Origin: Anaerobacillus alkalilacustris
GTDB lineage: Bacteria; Bacillota; Bacilli; Bacillales; Anaerobacillaceae
Assembly (NCBI RefSeq): GCF_001866005.1
Contig: NZ_MLQR01000043.1
Location: 62,001 to 126,000 of the forward strand
Length of the DNA: 64,000 nt
Direction: 5' to 3'
Made by a program: the position numbers and the translations under genes. The notes under the pieces are model-generated. The model was not told the origin of the DNA and ran no database searches. It was given only the letters and a program-made list of their open reading frames with translations. Positions 1 to 8,924 of this stretch are shown piece after piece; position 1 is the first letter of the stretch, and each line of letters starts with the position of its first letter.

Positions 1-1
1 C

Positions 2-568
2 CGTCCATTTGCGGATCCGTTTTGTGGATCGGGTACACTTGCGATTGAAGCAGCTATGATCGGTCAAAATATGGCTCCTGGCTTTAATCGTGATTTTGCC
101 TCCCAAAAATGGGAGTGGGTTGGAAAAGGTAACTGGGATCAAGCAATGGAAGAAGTAGAAGATTTGGCAAGATATGATCAACCATTACAAATTTTTGGTA
201 GCGATATTGACCATAAGATGGTTGAGCTTTCTATTAATAATGCACAAGAAGCAGGCTTTGGAGATCTTCTCCATTTCAAACAAATGCAAGTGAAAGATTT
301 TACTACAAAGCTAGAGTATGGTTGTATCATAGGGAATCCACCGTATGGAGAACGAATTGGTGAAATTAAGGAAGTAGAACAAATGTACCGTGATATGGGG
401 AAAGCTTTTGAAAAGCTAGATACGTGGTCAGTATACATGCTTACATCACACGAAGGTTTTGAAGAGTTATACGGTAAAAAAGCATCAAAGAAACGCAAAC
501 TTTACAATGGTAATATCAAAACTGATTATTACCAATACTTTGGCCCAAGACCACCGAGGAATAAATAA
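2..568 (+). CDS. ypsC: RlmL/YpsC-type 23S rRNA (guanine-N2) methyltransferase, C-terminal part
   Basis: This is the C-terminal ~188 residues of a class I SAM-dependent RNA methyltransferase; the 5' end lies outside the window. The open frame runs from base 2 and begins with RPFADPFCGSGTLAIEAA, the SAM-binding glycine loop of the family. The catalytic N-P-P-Y motif is present as GNPPYGER near base 340. Proteins of this family (RlmL in E. coli, YpsC in B. subtilis, about 380 residues, with an N-terminal THUMP domain) modify a guanine of 23S rRNA. The next conserved genes downstream are the YpvA helicase and YpwA peptidase, the B. subtilis neighbours of ypsC, which supports this assignment. There is no strong terminator; an R-family repeat follows within 80 bases. 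Confidence 0.9.
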   Translation, partial: RPFADPFCGSGTLAIEAAMIGQNMAPGFNRDFASQKWEWVGKGNWDQAMEEVEDLARYDQPLQIFGSDIDHKMVELSINNAQEAGFGDLLHFKQMQVKDFTTKLEYGCIIGNPPYGERIGEIKEVEQMYRDMGKAFEKLDTWSVYMLTSHEGFEELYGKKASKKRKLYNGNIKTDYYQYFGPRPPRNK

Positions 569-643
569 CTGCAACTACAAGTATTTTTAATATTTGAGTG
601 TTAACAGAAGACGGCGTTTTTATTACAACGTAAGAATGCATGA

Positions 644-921
644 AATTTCTAACTTGGAAACTGTCTAGCGCAAGCAGCCTACGAGCTCGGTCACTTCAGT
701 CAAGCAACGGACTTCAATTACTGCTTGAGATCCTTCGTCGATTAGCTTCATGCAGCTTTGCTTCTGCGATTACTCGTCGCACAAAACACTGCTTCGAGGA
801 AGTTTGCTACGAAGCTATGCTAGAAGACGCAGAAGCACGTAAACGGAAGAAGCCAAAGAGCGTCTTCCGAAAAGGCCTTTAAGTGCCTTTCGCTCGTGAA
901 CAAGGCGCTTGCGCTTTTCTT
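644..921 (+). repeat. R-family interspersed repeat, copy 1
   Basis: This copy begins with TTTCTAACTTGGAAACTGTC and ends with AAGGCGCTTGCGCTTTTCTT, the two boundaries common to all seven copies in this window. It carries one degenerate minisatellite unit (CTGCGATTACTCGTCGCAC). Internal GGTCAC near the 5' side is complementary to the GTGA(A/C)C near the 3' end, and AGCGCAAG is complementary to CTTGCGCT. The start codon of the next gene lies only 16 bases after its end. Short open frames in it (for example one encoding KKSASALFTSERHLKAF on the minus strand) are repeat artefacts. Confidence 0.85.
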
Positions 922-936
922 ATGGGAAGGTATGCT

Positions 937-1959
937 ATGGATAAGAATAAGATGTTCAACAGGTACGGATATGGGACAGACCATGTATATTATGAAGAAT
1001 TTGGAGGGAGCAATGATCGTTCTCATTGCTTTGTTGGATATGTTAAGTGTAAATTAGTAAATACTCAACGTGGATCATTGCTCATACCAGATTTGATTTT
1101 TCTAGATCAAAAAAATAAATATTTTAAATGGATCCAACCATTAACCTTTTTTCCTAGTGAAATATTCTTGTCCAAACAAAACATTCAATGTTCGATTACG
1201 TTGGATATCTCTTGTAAAAAAACGATTGAAATTAAGTTCACTAATAAAGACTTTATTAAATTTTTTAAAGACCATTCGGAATTTTATCAATGTGAAATTT
1301 ACGGCCCAGAGAACCTCCTTGATTATGTAACAGGAATAGGTTATTTTGTTAATAAACTTGATCCATATTTACGTCTATACCATCACACTTCAGCAGAAGC
1401 TAAAAATAGTATTTTAAAACACGGTTATTTTGATGATAGTAAAGGGAATTTTGCTGGTACTAAAGAATTAGAGAGAGTAGGATATTTGTATTTAACGTGC
1501 TTAGATACAATTATAAATGAAGCTGATTTAAATCAAATTGCTATGTCTAAAAAAAAATTTATTTTATTACAATCAGATGATAAAATAAATAAAAGAAAGC
1601 TACACGTACTTTATAGGCAAACGAAGCAATTAGAAGAAACTATTGTTATACAGGTAAGTGTAGAGGCGATTTCTCCTCACCACATACATCGGCATTTAGA
1701 CGATTGTGTATTTTATTCAATCTGCACACCTTTTATCTTTCGTGTTGGTGTAAGACCTGGGGCCGGTATTGGGTTTCGAGAAAAACGGCTTATTAACAAA
1801 AATATACGGGCTGCTGATTATATTGTTGTGGGAGATGGCACTTCGGCAGAAGGATTAGTTGCTCCATATGACGAAGAAAATACTGATTATATTTATAAGA
1901 TTGAAAAAATAAGGGGAGCTGGGTACCCAAATTCTTTAGTTTATTTAATTGAGAATTAG
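937..1959 (+). CDS. Unassigned protein, possible ADP-ribosyltransferase-like domain
   Basis: This 340-residue cytoplasmic protein has no signal peptide or membrane segment, and I do not recognise a named family with certainty. The centre (roughly residues 147-190) reads LRLYHHTSAEAKNSILKHG, followed by a GTKEL and a GYLYLT segment. That pattern of a histidine-containing strand, a helix ending in G, then a tyrosine strand resembles the H-Y core of ADP-ribosyltransferase-fold proteins such as DarT/PARP-like toxins. This is inference from pattern only. The chosen start ATG is preceded by GGAAGG six bases upstream; an upstream GTG at 883 lies inside the R repeat and would add repeat-derived residues. 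The gene stands alone, between a repeat and a DUF2564 gene, and has no obvious antitoxin partner. Confidence 0.6.
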   Translation: MDKNKMFNRYGYGTDHVYYEEFGGSNDRSHCFVGYVKCKLVNTQRGSLLIPDLIFLDQKNKYFKWIQPLTFFPSEIFLSKQNIQCSITLDISCKKTIEIKFTNKDFIKFFKDHSEFYQCEIYGPENLLDYVTGIGYFVNKLDPYLRLYHHTSAEAKNSILKHGYFDDSKGNFAGTKELERVGYLYLTCLDTIINEADLNQIAMSKKKFILLQSDDKINKRKLHVLYRQTKQLEETIVIQVSVEAISPHHIHRHLDDCVFYSICTPFIFRVGVRPGAGIGFREKRLINKNIRAADYIVVGDGTSAEGLVAPYDEENTDYIYKIEKIRGAGYPNSLVYLIEN

Positions 1960-2047
1960 TAAAGTCATACCTTTAGGTAAGGATGAATAAAATATTATTA
2001 ATATGTATAACCTATCTAAGAAAAATGTAAAGGGTGGGATGGTATAT

Positions 2048-2299
2048 ATGTCTGAACCGTTCAATGATATAAGACAAGTAGAAATGGCTATTAAAGCTGC
2101 ACAACGAATGGTTGGTCAAGCAACGATGAGTATGGATGAGGATCAACTAAAGGCCGCGACTAATGCACTAAGTCAAGCAAAAAAGCAATATAAAAATGCT
2201 TTTGCCCATGCAACTGGTGTAGATGATGAATTCTTTGAATTTTCTTCTGAACTCATTGAAAGGCTTGATCATCAATTAACAGAAGCTAAAGACGAATAG
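2048..2299 (+). CDS. DUF2564-like small protein
   Basis: This is an 83-residue acidic, helical protein beginning MSEPFNDIRQVEMAIKAAQ with a VGQATMSM segment at residues 21-28, a pattern I associate with the Bacillus DUF2564 family of unknown function. It has no signal peptide and no membrane segment; the helical heptad-like character suggests a coiled coil. The start at 2048 is preceded by a purine-rich GGGTGGGATGG; an in-frame ATG nine bases upstream is too close to that site. A good terminator follows directly. The family assignment is from memory of the conserved N-terminal pattern, so it is moderately sure. Confidence 0.7.
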   Translation: MSEPFNDIRQVEMAIKAAQRMVGQATMSMDEDQLKAATNALSQAKKQYKNAFAHATGVDDEFFEFSSELIERLDHQLTEAKDE

Positions 2300-2307
2300 T
2301 ATATTTC

Positions 2308-2343
2308 GAGGTGTGTCTAACTAAATGGCACACCTCCTTTTAA
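2308..2343 (+). terminator. Rho-independent terminator after the DUF2564 gene
   Basis: GAGGTGTGT and GCACACCTC form a stem around a ten-base loop, followed by CTTTTAATTT. Confidence 0.8.
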
Positions 2344-2468
2344 TTTAGTTAGAATTTGTACAATTTTATTGACAAATAATAAATGATAAACATATGATGA
2401 AGTTTGGTGATTATGTCCGAAGTTAAATTTAATTAGTAAGAAACAATTATTTTAAGCAGGGGGAAATT

Positions 2469-4421
2469 ATGCAATCGTTTGAAAAATTACCTTTTACATA
2501 TGATCGAAAAAAGTCATTTATTGACCAGTTAGGCGATTGGGTAGGGGACGTATTTTATGATATTTTACCTGAAGCAGGTTTTGAAATACGAGACGAACAA
2601 ATTTTTATGGCTTATCAACTGGAACGTTCCTTTGCTGAAAAGAAGGTAATCTTTGCAGAAGCTGGGGTAGGAACTGGTAAGACAATTGCCTATTTACTTT
2701 ATGCAATTTGTTACGCAAGATACGTTGGAAAACCAGCAATCATAGCCTGTGCTGATGAAGCACTTATCGAACAACTTGTTAAGCCAGAAGGTGATATTGC
2801 AAAGTTATCTAAAGTATTAAATTTAAACATTGATGTACGTTTAGCAAAAGCTCAAAGTCAATATCTTTGTGTGCAAAAGTTAGAAAAACTGAGAGATACA
2901 GATGAAAATCCTGATGTTTATGAAGATGTGTATCAGTCGGTTCCTTCTTTTGTGTATAACAACGCACCAATGCAAGAATTTCATTTTTACGGCGATCGAA
3001 AAACGTACTCAAAACTGGATAATGAAACTTGGGGAAAAATAAACTGGGATGCCTTCCAAGATTGTTCTGTTTGCGAGAAACGTCATCGTTGTGGCATGAC
3101 ATTAACAAGGGAACATTATCGAAAAGCGACAGACCTAATTGTTTGTTCTCAAGATTTTTATATGGAGCACATTTGGACACAAGAATCGAGAAAAAGAAAA
3201 GGGCAATTACCATTTTTACCTGAGGCTAGTAGTATTGTTTTTGATGAAGGGCATTTATTGGAAATTGCTGCTCAAAAAGCACTAGCTTACTATATTCGTC
3301 ATGACCTTTTAGAAGAAATATTGGAACGACTATTAGAGAATGATGTCCGTGAAGAGGTTGCTGTTTATATAGATGAAATTATTTCGCAAAGTTTGCATTT
3401 GTTTACAATCATTAATAAAAATAGTAGTCATGTAAAAGGTTCTGATCGCCATGATCTTGAAGTCACTTCTCAAGTGATCAATGAAATTAAGGAATTTAAA
3501 CGGCTTTTAACAGCTTTAGAAGATGCCTTAGTATTTGAGAGTGAGTTATACACTATTGAGGATTACCAATTAAAAATTGTTGAAGAGCATATAGAGATGC
3601 TTCAATATGCATTATCGCTTTTAGAGGAAAAAACAAATGTAGTTACTTGGGTTACAAAAGAAGAGGGAGTGACAACATTAGTTATCATGCCTAATTTAGT
3701 AGAAGATGTTCTACGAGAAAAGGTATTTTCAAAAAAACTCCCAATGATTTTTTCCTCTGCAACTTTATCAACAAATGGTAATTTTCATTATATAGCTGGA
3801 AGTCTTGGGATTAAGGATTATTTGTCTTTCACAGTTGAATCACCGTTTGATTACAAAAATCATATGAAAGTTTTTATTCCTAATATTGAACAGACCCAAA
3901 AAGTTAACTCAGTAATTGAAGTTATTGAAAAGTCAGAGGGAAGAGCACTATTATTGTTTAATACTGAAGATGAATTACTAGCATTTAAGGAAATTGCAAA
4001 AACTGATGAACGGTTAGAGAATTATCAGTTTTTATTCGAAGGCGATCAAGAGTTAAGTAGTCTCGTTCAAATATTTCAAAACCTTGAGAATACGTGTCTT
4101 TGTGCAATACATTTATGGGAAGGCTTAGATGTTCCTGGCCCATCACTTTCAAGTGTAATTATTTGGTCATTACCGTTTCCACCTAACGACCCTGTATTTA
4201 ATGGTAAGCGTAAGAATGTTAATAATCCTTATAATGATGTTGATCTTCCGCATATGTTACTTCGGTTGCGACAAGGTATTGGACGTTTAATTCGAACAAG
4301 CACCGACGGAGGAATAGTAGCTATTGTTGATCATCGTTTATCAAAAGATAAGGATTTGTTAGAAGTGGTGAAGTCTACTTTTCCTATAGAAGTAGAGGTT
4401 AATTCAACTTTAGGTAATTAA
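2469..4421 (+). CDS. ypvA: DinG/XPD-family ATP-dependent DNA helicase (YpvA-like)
   Basis: This 650-residue superfamily 2 helicase is of the DinG/XPD type. Walker A is EAGVGTGKT (residues ~65-73), the Walker B/DEAH-equivalent box is VFDEGH (~258), motif VI-like sequence LRQGIGRLIRT lies near residue 600, and SSATLS (~436) is motif III-like. Cysteines in YLCVQKL and DCSVCEKRHRCG (residues ~137 and 198-208) sit where DinG/XPD proteins carry a 4Fe-4S cluster. Relatives unwind 5'-3' and act in DNA repair or R-loop processing. The length matches YpvA, and it lies between YpsC- and YpwA-type genes as in B. subtilis. Start ATG follows GCAGGGGGAAATT. It appears to be monocistronic with its own hairpin terminator. 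Confidence 0.9.
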   Translation: MQSFEKLPFTYDRKKSFIDQLGDWVGDVFYDILPEAGFEIRDEQIFMAYQLERSFAEKKVIFAEAGVGTGKTIAYLLYAICYARYVGKPAIIACADEALIEQLVKPEGDIAKLSKVLNLNIDVRLAKAQSQYLCVQKLEKLRDTDENPDVYEDVYQSVPSFVYNNAPMQEFHFYGDRKTYSKLDNETWGKINWDAFQDCSVCEKRHRCGMTLTREHYRKATDLIVCSQDFYMEHIWTQESRKRKGQLPFLPEASSIVFDEGHLLEIAAQKALAYYIRHDLLEEILERLLENDVREEVAVYIDEIISQSLHLFTIINKNSSHVKGSDRHDLEVTSQVINEIKEFKRLLTALEDALVFESELYTIEDYQLKIVEEHIEMLQYALSLLEEKTNVVTWVTKEEGVTTLVIMPNLVEDVLREKVFSKKLPMIFSSATLSTNGNFHYIAGSLGIKDYLSFTVESPFDYKNHMKVFIPNIEQTQKVNSVIEVIEKSEGRALLLFNTEDELLAFKEIAKTDERLENYQFLFEGDQELSSLVQIFQNLENTCLCAIHLWEGLDVPGPSLSSVIIWSLPFPPNDPVFNGKRKNVNNPYNDVDLPHMLLRLRQGIGRLIRTSTDGGIVAIVDHRLSKDKDLLEVVKSTFPIEVEVNSTLGN

Positions 4422-4497
4422 CTCTATTCCAATAGTTACAAATATTCATTCCTATGATATACTACTATTAAACATGTAAGATAAATAAGGGATAACT

Positions 4498-4536
4498 GTG
4501 CTGCTACTTATGGACTTGAGTAGTAGCACTTCTTTA
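4498..4536 (+). terminator. Terminator after the ypvA-like helicase
   Basis: GTGCTGCTAC and GTAGTAGCAC pair over ten bases with a twelve-base loop, followed by TTCTTTAT. The T-run is weak but the stem is strong. Confidence 0.65.
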
Positions 4537-4700
4537 TAAATTTTAATGAGTTTTATTATTTATTATTCTTGCCACTAAGATAATATATTTGTTTTTACTA
4601 CATAAGTTTGGTGTTGCAGGATTAATGGAAGTGGGAAATTGACCTAAATAAAACGCCCTTGTAACTTAATTTATTACGAAGGAGTAGGGGGGACAAATAA

Positions 4701-5723
4701 ATGGCAAATAAGCGTTTAAATGATCAGTTAGGACGCCCGCTTCGTGATTTGAGAATATCAGTAACTGATCGTTGCAATTTTCGATGTAGTTATTGTATGC
4801 CTTCAGAAATCTTTGATAAAAATTTTATGTTTTTACCGAGAAATGAAGTTCTTTCATTTGAGGAAATTACAAAACTTTCTACATTATTTGTAGAAGGTGC
4901 TGGCATTGAGAAAATACGAATTACAGGTGGAGAGCCGTTAGTTCGAAAAGATCTTGTCAAGTTAATTCGTATGCTTTCTAAGATTGAAGGTATTAAAGAT
5001 ATTGCAATGACGACAAATGGTGCACTTTTAAAAAAACATGCTTTAGAACTTAAGGGTGCTGGCTTGCAGCGTGTTACGGTTAGTTTAGATAGTCTAAACG
5101 ATGAACGTTTTCGTAAGATTAATGGACGAAACGTTGGTGTAAATCAAATTCTTGAAGGGATTGAGGCTGCAAAGAATGTTGGTCTTCAAATTAAGATTAA
5201 TATGGTTGTCCAACGTGGCTTAAATCACGAGGATATAGTTCCGATGGTTCGTTATTTTAAAGATACAGATATTATTTTACGTTTTATTGAATTCATGGAT
5301 GTTGGTAACTCAAACGGCTGGAAATTAGACCAAGTCGTTTCAAAAAAAGAGATTTTTGATCGTATCAATAAGGAGTTTCCAATTGAACCTATTAAACCGA
5401 ATTATGAAGGGGAAGTAGCGACTAGATTCGGTTTTAAAGATAATGATAATGAAATTGGAATTATTTCTTCTGTTACTGATGCTTTTTGTTCAAACTGTCA
5501 AAGAGCTAGACTCTCTGCAGACGGTAAACTAGTTACTTGTTTGTTTGCTTCAGAGGGCCATGATTTGAGAGATCTTTTACGTTCAGGTGCAAGTGATGAT
5601 CAATTACTGGAACGGATTGCTAGTATATGGACTGCTAGAACTGATCGGTATTCTGAAGAGCGTCTACTTCATACGGATAAAAAACAAATTCGTAAAATTG
5701 AAATGTCACATATTGGTGGATAA
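4701..5723 (+). CDS. moaA: GTP 3',8-cyclase MoaA (molybdenum cofactor biosynthesis)
   Basis: This 340-residue radical SAM enzyme converts GTP to 3',8-cyclo-GTP, the first step of molybdopterin synthesis. The N-terminal cluster motif is CNFRCSYCM (residues ~26-34), the GGEP SAM-binding motif is at about residue 76, and the second cluster motif [15 protein letters not shown], with a third cysteine in LVTCLF, lies at about 262-285. The protein ends in GG, as is typical of MoaA. The start is preceded by AAGGAGTAGGGGGG. It is solitary in this window; no moaC, moaD, moaE or mobA neighbours are present. A perfect terminator follows. Confidence 0.97.
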   Translation: MANKRLNDQLGRPLRDLRISVTDRCNFRCSYCMPSEIFDKNFMFLPRNEVLSFEEITKLSTLFVEGAGIEKIRITGGEPLVRKDLVKLIRMLSKIEGIKDIAMTTNGALLKKHALELKGAGLQRVTVSLDSLNDERFRKINGRNVGVNQILEGIEAAKNVGLQIKINMVVQRGLNHEDIVPMVRYFKDTDIILRFIEFMDVGNSNGWKLDQVVSKKEIFDRINKEFPIEPIKPNYEGEVATRFGFKDNDNEIGIISSVTDAFCSNCQRARLSADGKLVTCLFASEGHDLRDLLRSGASDDQLLERIASIWTARTDRYSEERLLHTDKKQIRKIEMSHIGG

Positions 5724-5730
5724 AAAATGA

Positions 5731-5761
5731 AACCCGAGTTTATAGATAAACTCGGGTTTTT
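5731..5761 (+). terminator. Terminator after moaA
   Basis: AACCCGAGTTTAT pairs perfectly with ATAAACTCGGGTT with a two-base loop, followed by TTT. An R-family repeat begins six bases downstream. Confidence 0.95.
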
Positions 5762-5766
5762 CTCAA

Positions 5767-6023
5767 ATAATCAGAATTTATAAATTTCTAACTTGGAAAC
5801 TGTCTAGCTCCAGGCGCCATCGGCTCGATCACTTCAGTCAAGCTACTGACTTCAATAACTACATGAATAACGTCTCTGAATAGCTTCATGCAGCTTTGCT
5901 TCGAGGAAGCTTACTACGAAGCAATACTAGAAGACGAAGAAGCACGTAGCAAGCCAAAGAGCGGCTTCTGTCAAAGGCCTTCCAGTGCCTTTCGCTCGTG
6001 ACCAAGGCGCTTGCGCTTTTCTT
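5767..6023 (+). repeat. R-family interspersed repeat, copy 2 (no minisatellite units)
   Basis: This copy starts ATAATCAGAATTTATAAATT and ends CGCTTGCGCTTTTCTT. It lacks the 34-bp minisatellite entirely, so it shows the minimal form of the element. It is placed directly behind the moaA terminator. The minus-strand open frame across it (KKSASALVTSERHWKAF) is a repeat artefact. Confidence 0.85.
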
Positions 6024-6089
6024 GTATATTGAAATTGTATTGACGTTTAGCTGTTGTTGGTAATCAAGGTACATGCACGTTTCTTTTTA

Positions 6090-6398
6090 TTAATTTGAGT
6101 TTGGATTTTCTACATCTTTCAAGTTTGGATTATCAAAAGTTACATAATTGAGATCTTCGTCAAAATCGATTACCATACCATTTAAATACCAAAAATCTTC
6201 TTCCTCAACGAAGAATCTTATCCCACTTTCTTTTGTAATAAATGACTTTTCTGAAGGTTCATCCTTTGTTACACCGACTGAAAATCCACCAGAACCACAG
6301 CCACCTACACGAACGTATAATCTTAACGCATCGCCTGCTACTAGATCCATTTCTTTTTTATATAATTCTACAGCTTTTTCACTAATTCTCATTTCCAT
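6090..6398 (-). CDS. yneR: HesB/IscA-like protein (YneR type)
   Basis: This 102-residue protein belongs to the HesB/A-type Fe-S carrier-like superfamily. The pattern is RISEKAVELYKKEMD, then LRLYVRVGGCGSGGFSVGV (residues ~27-46), then a FFVEEEDFWYLNG segment that matches the central strand of IscA-like folds. It has a single cysteine, in GGCGSG; the C-terminal Cys-x-Cys of true IscA/SufA carriers is absent. It therefore resembles B. subtilis YneR rather than a scaffold with full cluster ligation. The start at 6398 is chosen because GAGGAGG lies nine bases upstream; an upstream in-frame start at 6416 would include that site. It is divergent from ypwA. Confidence 0.85.
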   Translation of the reverse strand: MEMRISEKAVELYKKEMDLVAGDALRLYVRVGGCGSGGFSVGVTKDEPSEKSFITKESGIRFFVEEEDFWYLNGMVIDFDEDLNYVTFDNPNLKDVENPNSN

Positions 6399-6585
6399 AT
6401 TAACTGGCCTCCTCACTATTTATCCGTTTTCTTTATATCATATTAACTATTTTTTTCAAAATGATATGTTTGTAAAAATTTTTAATGAAAATAGTTTAAT
6501 TTGTATAAAATATTTAGGATATAGAAGGTATGACAAAACAAGTATCGAATTTAACATACTGCAAGTGAAGAAAGGAAGTGTAATA

Positions 6586-8103
6586 ATGTTTAGAAATATT
6601 TCTGAAATTGAAAAATCATTTATTAATTATGTAAAAACAATGTCAAGCTATAATGAAGCTATTTCCTTAATGTATTGGGATTTACGTACAGGTGCACCTA
6701 AAAAAGGGGTAGAACAACGCTCAGAAACAATAGGTACCCTATCAACAGATGTATTTAATATGAGTGTATCAGAGGAAATGGGAGAATATTTACAAGCACT
6801 ATCTAATCCTGAAGCTAAAGGTGAAATTTCGGATATAACCAAAAAATTAGTAGAAGAGTGTAAGAGGGATTATGAAAAAAACAAGAAGATCCCACCTGAA
6901 GAGTATAAAGAGTTTATTATACTAACATCAAAAGCAGAAACTATATGGGAAGAAGCGAAGGAGAAAGCTGATTTTGATAGTTTTGCTCCGTACTTAGAAA
7001 AAATAGTAGCTTATTTAAGAAAATATGTTGAACGAATTGGCTATGAAGGTAACAAATATAATGCGCTTTTAGATGACTATGAGCCTGGGATTACTGTTGA
7101 AGTATTGGACCGTGTCTTTGGCGAGTTAAGGGAAAAGCTAGTTCCTTTGGTTAAAGCTGTTACTGAATCTCCTAAGCAGCCTGATACTGATTTCTTGTTT
7201 GAGCACTTTCCTAAAGAAAAACAACAATGTTTTAGTTCTGAGTTATTAAGACAGTTACAATATGATTTTGAAGCGGGGCGTTTAGACACGACGGTTCATC
7301 CATTTGCAATTGCGATTAATCGTAATGATGTTCGTGTAACAACCAAATATGATGAGAAGGATTTTCGAACTGCCATTTTCGGTACGATTCATGAATGTGG
7401 CCATGCACTTTATGAGCAAAATATTTCAGAAGACTTAATTGGTACCCCTCTTTGTGATGGTACATCAATGGGAATTCACGAATCTCAATCATTGTTTTGT
7501 GAAAATTTTGTAGGGCGTAATTTTTCTTTTTGGAAGAAAAATTATCAATTGCTTAAAGAATATAGTGGTGAACAATTTGAAGATGTCAGCCTAGAGGATT
7601 ATTACAAAGCAATTAATGTAGCTGGTCCATCACCTATCCGTATTGAAGCAGATGAAATGACTTATTCACTTCATATTATTTTACGATATGAAATAGAAAA
7701 AGCTCTAATTAATGGTGAAATTGAAGTGAAAGATTTACCAGAAATCTGGAATGAAAAAATGGAAGAATACTTAGGAATTCGCCCATTACACGATGGTGAA
7801 GGTGTTCTTCAAGATGTACACTGGGCTGGTGGGAGTTTCGGTTATTTTCCATCGTACGCATTAGGTTATATTTATTCAGCTCAAATGAAAAATGAAATGG
7901 ATAAGGATATAACAAACTTTGATCAATTACTAGAAGAAGGAAATTTTACACCGATTAAACAATGGTTGATAACCAATATTCATCAGTATGGTAAGATGAA
8001 ACAGCCTTTAGAAATCATTAAAGATATTACTGGTGAAGGCTTAGAGCCAAAATATTTAATTTCATACTTAGAAGAGAAGTATAAGGAAATCTACGAGTTA
8101 TAA
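6586..8103 (+). CDS. ypwA: M32-family metallocarboxypeptidase (YpwA-like)
   Basis: This 505-residue zinc carboxypeptidase is of the Taq/M32 family and removes C-terminal amino acids from peptides in the cytoplasm. The zinc motif HECGH is at about residue 267, followed by GTSMGIHESQSLFCEN, the family's HES(Q) motif with the third zinc ligand region. Other family motifs are TVHPFAI (~232) and AGPSPIRIEADE (~346). The length equals B. subtilis YpwA (about 500). The ATG at 6586 follows AAAGGAAGTG and begins MFRNISEIEKSF; the frame is open far upstream but that part has no coding character and overlaps yneR. A terminator follows at 8113. Confidence 0.93.
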   Translation: MFRNISEIEKSFINYVKTMSSYNEAISLMYWDLRTGAPKKGVEQRSETIGTLSTDVFNMSVSEEMGEYLQALSNPEAKGEISDITKKLVEECKRDYEKNKKIPPEEYKEFIILTSKAETIWEEAKEKADFDSFAPYLEKIVAYLRKYVERIGYEGNKYNALLDDYEPGITVEVLDRVFGELREKLVPLVKAVTESPKQPDTDFLFEHFPKEKQQCFSSELLRQLQYDFEAGRLDTTVHPFAIAINRNDVRVTTKYDEKDFRTAIFGTIHECGHALYEQNISEDLIGTPLCDGTSMGIHESQSLFCENFVGRNFSFWKKNYQLLKEYSGEQFEDVSLEDYYKAINVAGPSPIRIEADEMTYSLHIILRYEIEKALINGEIEVKDLPEIWNEKMEEYLGIRPLHDGEGVLQDVHWAGGSFGYFPSYALGYIYSAQMKNEMDKDITNFDQLLEEGNFTPIKQWLITNIHQYGKMKQPLEIIKDITGEGLEPKYLISYLEEKYKEIYEL

Positions 8104-8112
8104 TGTGTAAAA

Positions 8113-8152
8113 AGGGAGCAGTAGCGCTAATATTTGTGCTGCTTCTTTTTTT
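8113..8152 (+). terminator. Terminator after ypwA
   Basis: GGAGCAGTAGC pairs with GTGCTGCTTC with a central loop, followed by a run of seven T. R-family copy 3 starts immediately afterwards. Confidence 0.8.
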
Positions 8153-8156
8153 ATTT

Positions 8157-8681
8157 AATCATAATTTATAAAATTTCTAACTTGGAAACTGTCTAGCTCC
8201 AGGCGCCTACGAGCTCGGTCACTTCAGTCAAGTTACTGACTTCAATGTCTTCTTGGATTACTTCTTGAATATACACCATGCTACCTTGCTTCGAGAAATC
8301 CTACTCCAAAGCTATGCTAGAAGACGCAGAAGCACGTAGAAAGCCAAAGAGCGGCTTTTAGTCAAAGGCCGCCCCAGTGAAGCTACTACTTGGATTACTT
8401 CGAAGCTGCTTTGCTCCAGCGGTTACTCGTCGCACGGAAAACAATTGCTCCAGCGATTACTCGTCGCACGGAAAACAATTGCTCCAGCGATTACTCGTCG
8501 CACGGAAAACAATTGCTCCAGCGATTACTCGTCGCACGGAAAACAATTGCTCCAGCGATTACTCGTCGCACGGAAAACAATTGCTCCAGCGGTTACTCGT
8601 CGCACGGAAAACAATTGCTCTTGAGCAAACGGAGTGGCAAAGGAGCAGCTGCTCGTGACCAAGGCGTCTTGCGCTTTTCTT
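8157..8681 (+). repeat. R-family interspersed repeat, copy 3 (longest, six minisatellite units)
   Basis: This is the longest copy in the window at about 525 bp. The 5' part contains CTAGCTCCAGGCGCCTACG and GGTCACTTCAGTCAAG; the 3' part contains GCTCGTGACCAAGGCG and GCGCTTTTCTT. Between them lie six tandem 34-bp units. It is directly downstream of the ypwA terminator. Open frames through it on both strands are products of the repeat (34 is not a multiple of 3, so all frames are cycled). Confidence 0.9.
8411..8614 (+). repeat. 34-bp minisatellite, six tandem units
   Basis: Exact period 34: units start at 8411, 8445, 8479, 8513, 8547 and 8581. Each unit reads TTGCTCCAGCG(A/G)TTACTCG, then TCGCACGGAAAACAA. 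The first and last units have GGTT, the four inner ones GATT; otherwise they are identical. There are no spacers between units, so it is a tandem repeat and not a CRISPR array. Confidence 0.97.
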
Positions 8682-8734
8682 ATTTGAGAACGCAAAATAA
8701 TGTAACTTTACATTGGGAAAATACAGTATAAATA

Positions 8735-8910
8735 ATTGAATCATTGTTTGAACAACTTAAATTGACACCTGATATCAATTCGGAAACATTAAAAACCAAC
8801 ATATTAAAAATACTCAAAATTAAACAAGAAAATATATAGTTGAAAATGTGTTTGAATTTGAATTTGAAGTGAAATTCGATAATGGAGAGAAGATAAAAAT
8901 ACGTAATTAG
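8735..8910 (+). pseudogene. C-terminal gene remnant, possibly of a recombinase
   Basis: Reading from 8735, the frame IESLFEQLKLTPDINSET continues to a stop after KIKQENI. A one-base shift then allows VENVFEFEFEVKF and DNGEKIKIRN ending at 8910. Together they resemble the charged C-terminal tail of large serine recombinases, but the match is by general pattern and weak. There is no start codon or ribosome binding site. It is best treated as a decayed fragment lying between R copy 3 and an intergenic palindrome cluster. Confidence 0.3.
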
Positions 8911-8924
8911 AGTAGATTTTTATT

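Noticed and set aside
820..1026. Minus-strand frames at 820-1026, 5886-6074 and 17398-17595 with KKSASALVTSERHWKAF-like peptides
   Set aside because: The same peptide recurs because the same R repeat recurs; no start signals.
2809..3213. Long minus-strand frame inside the ypvA-like helicase gene
   Set aside because: It is a shadow of a well-conserved gene on the other strand, with no ribosome binding site.
4530..4700. Molybdenum cofactor riboswitch upstream of moaA
   Set aside because: I could not recognise the conserved core or a matching fold; a covariance-model search would be needed to decide.
6148..6585. N-terminal extension of the YpwA frame
   Set aside because: It overlaps the opposite-strand yneR gene, contains no family sequence, and AAAGGAAGTG fixes the start at 6586.
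8411..8614. CRISPR array
   Set aside because: Units are contiguous without spacers and no cas genes are nearby; it is a minisatellite.
8377..8744. Open frames on both strands through the 34-bp array, encoding repeated RRTENNCSSDYSSHGKQLL-type peptides
   Set aside because: They arise only because a 34-bp unit cycles the frames; there is no ribosome binding site, and the DNA is an R-family repeat.
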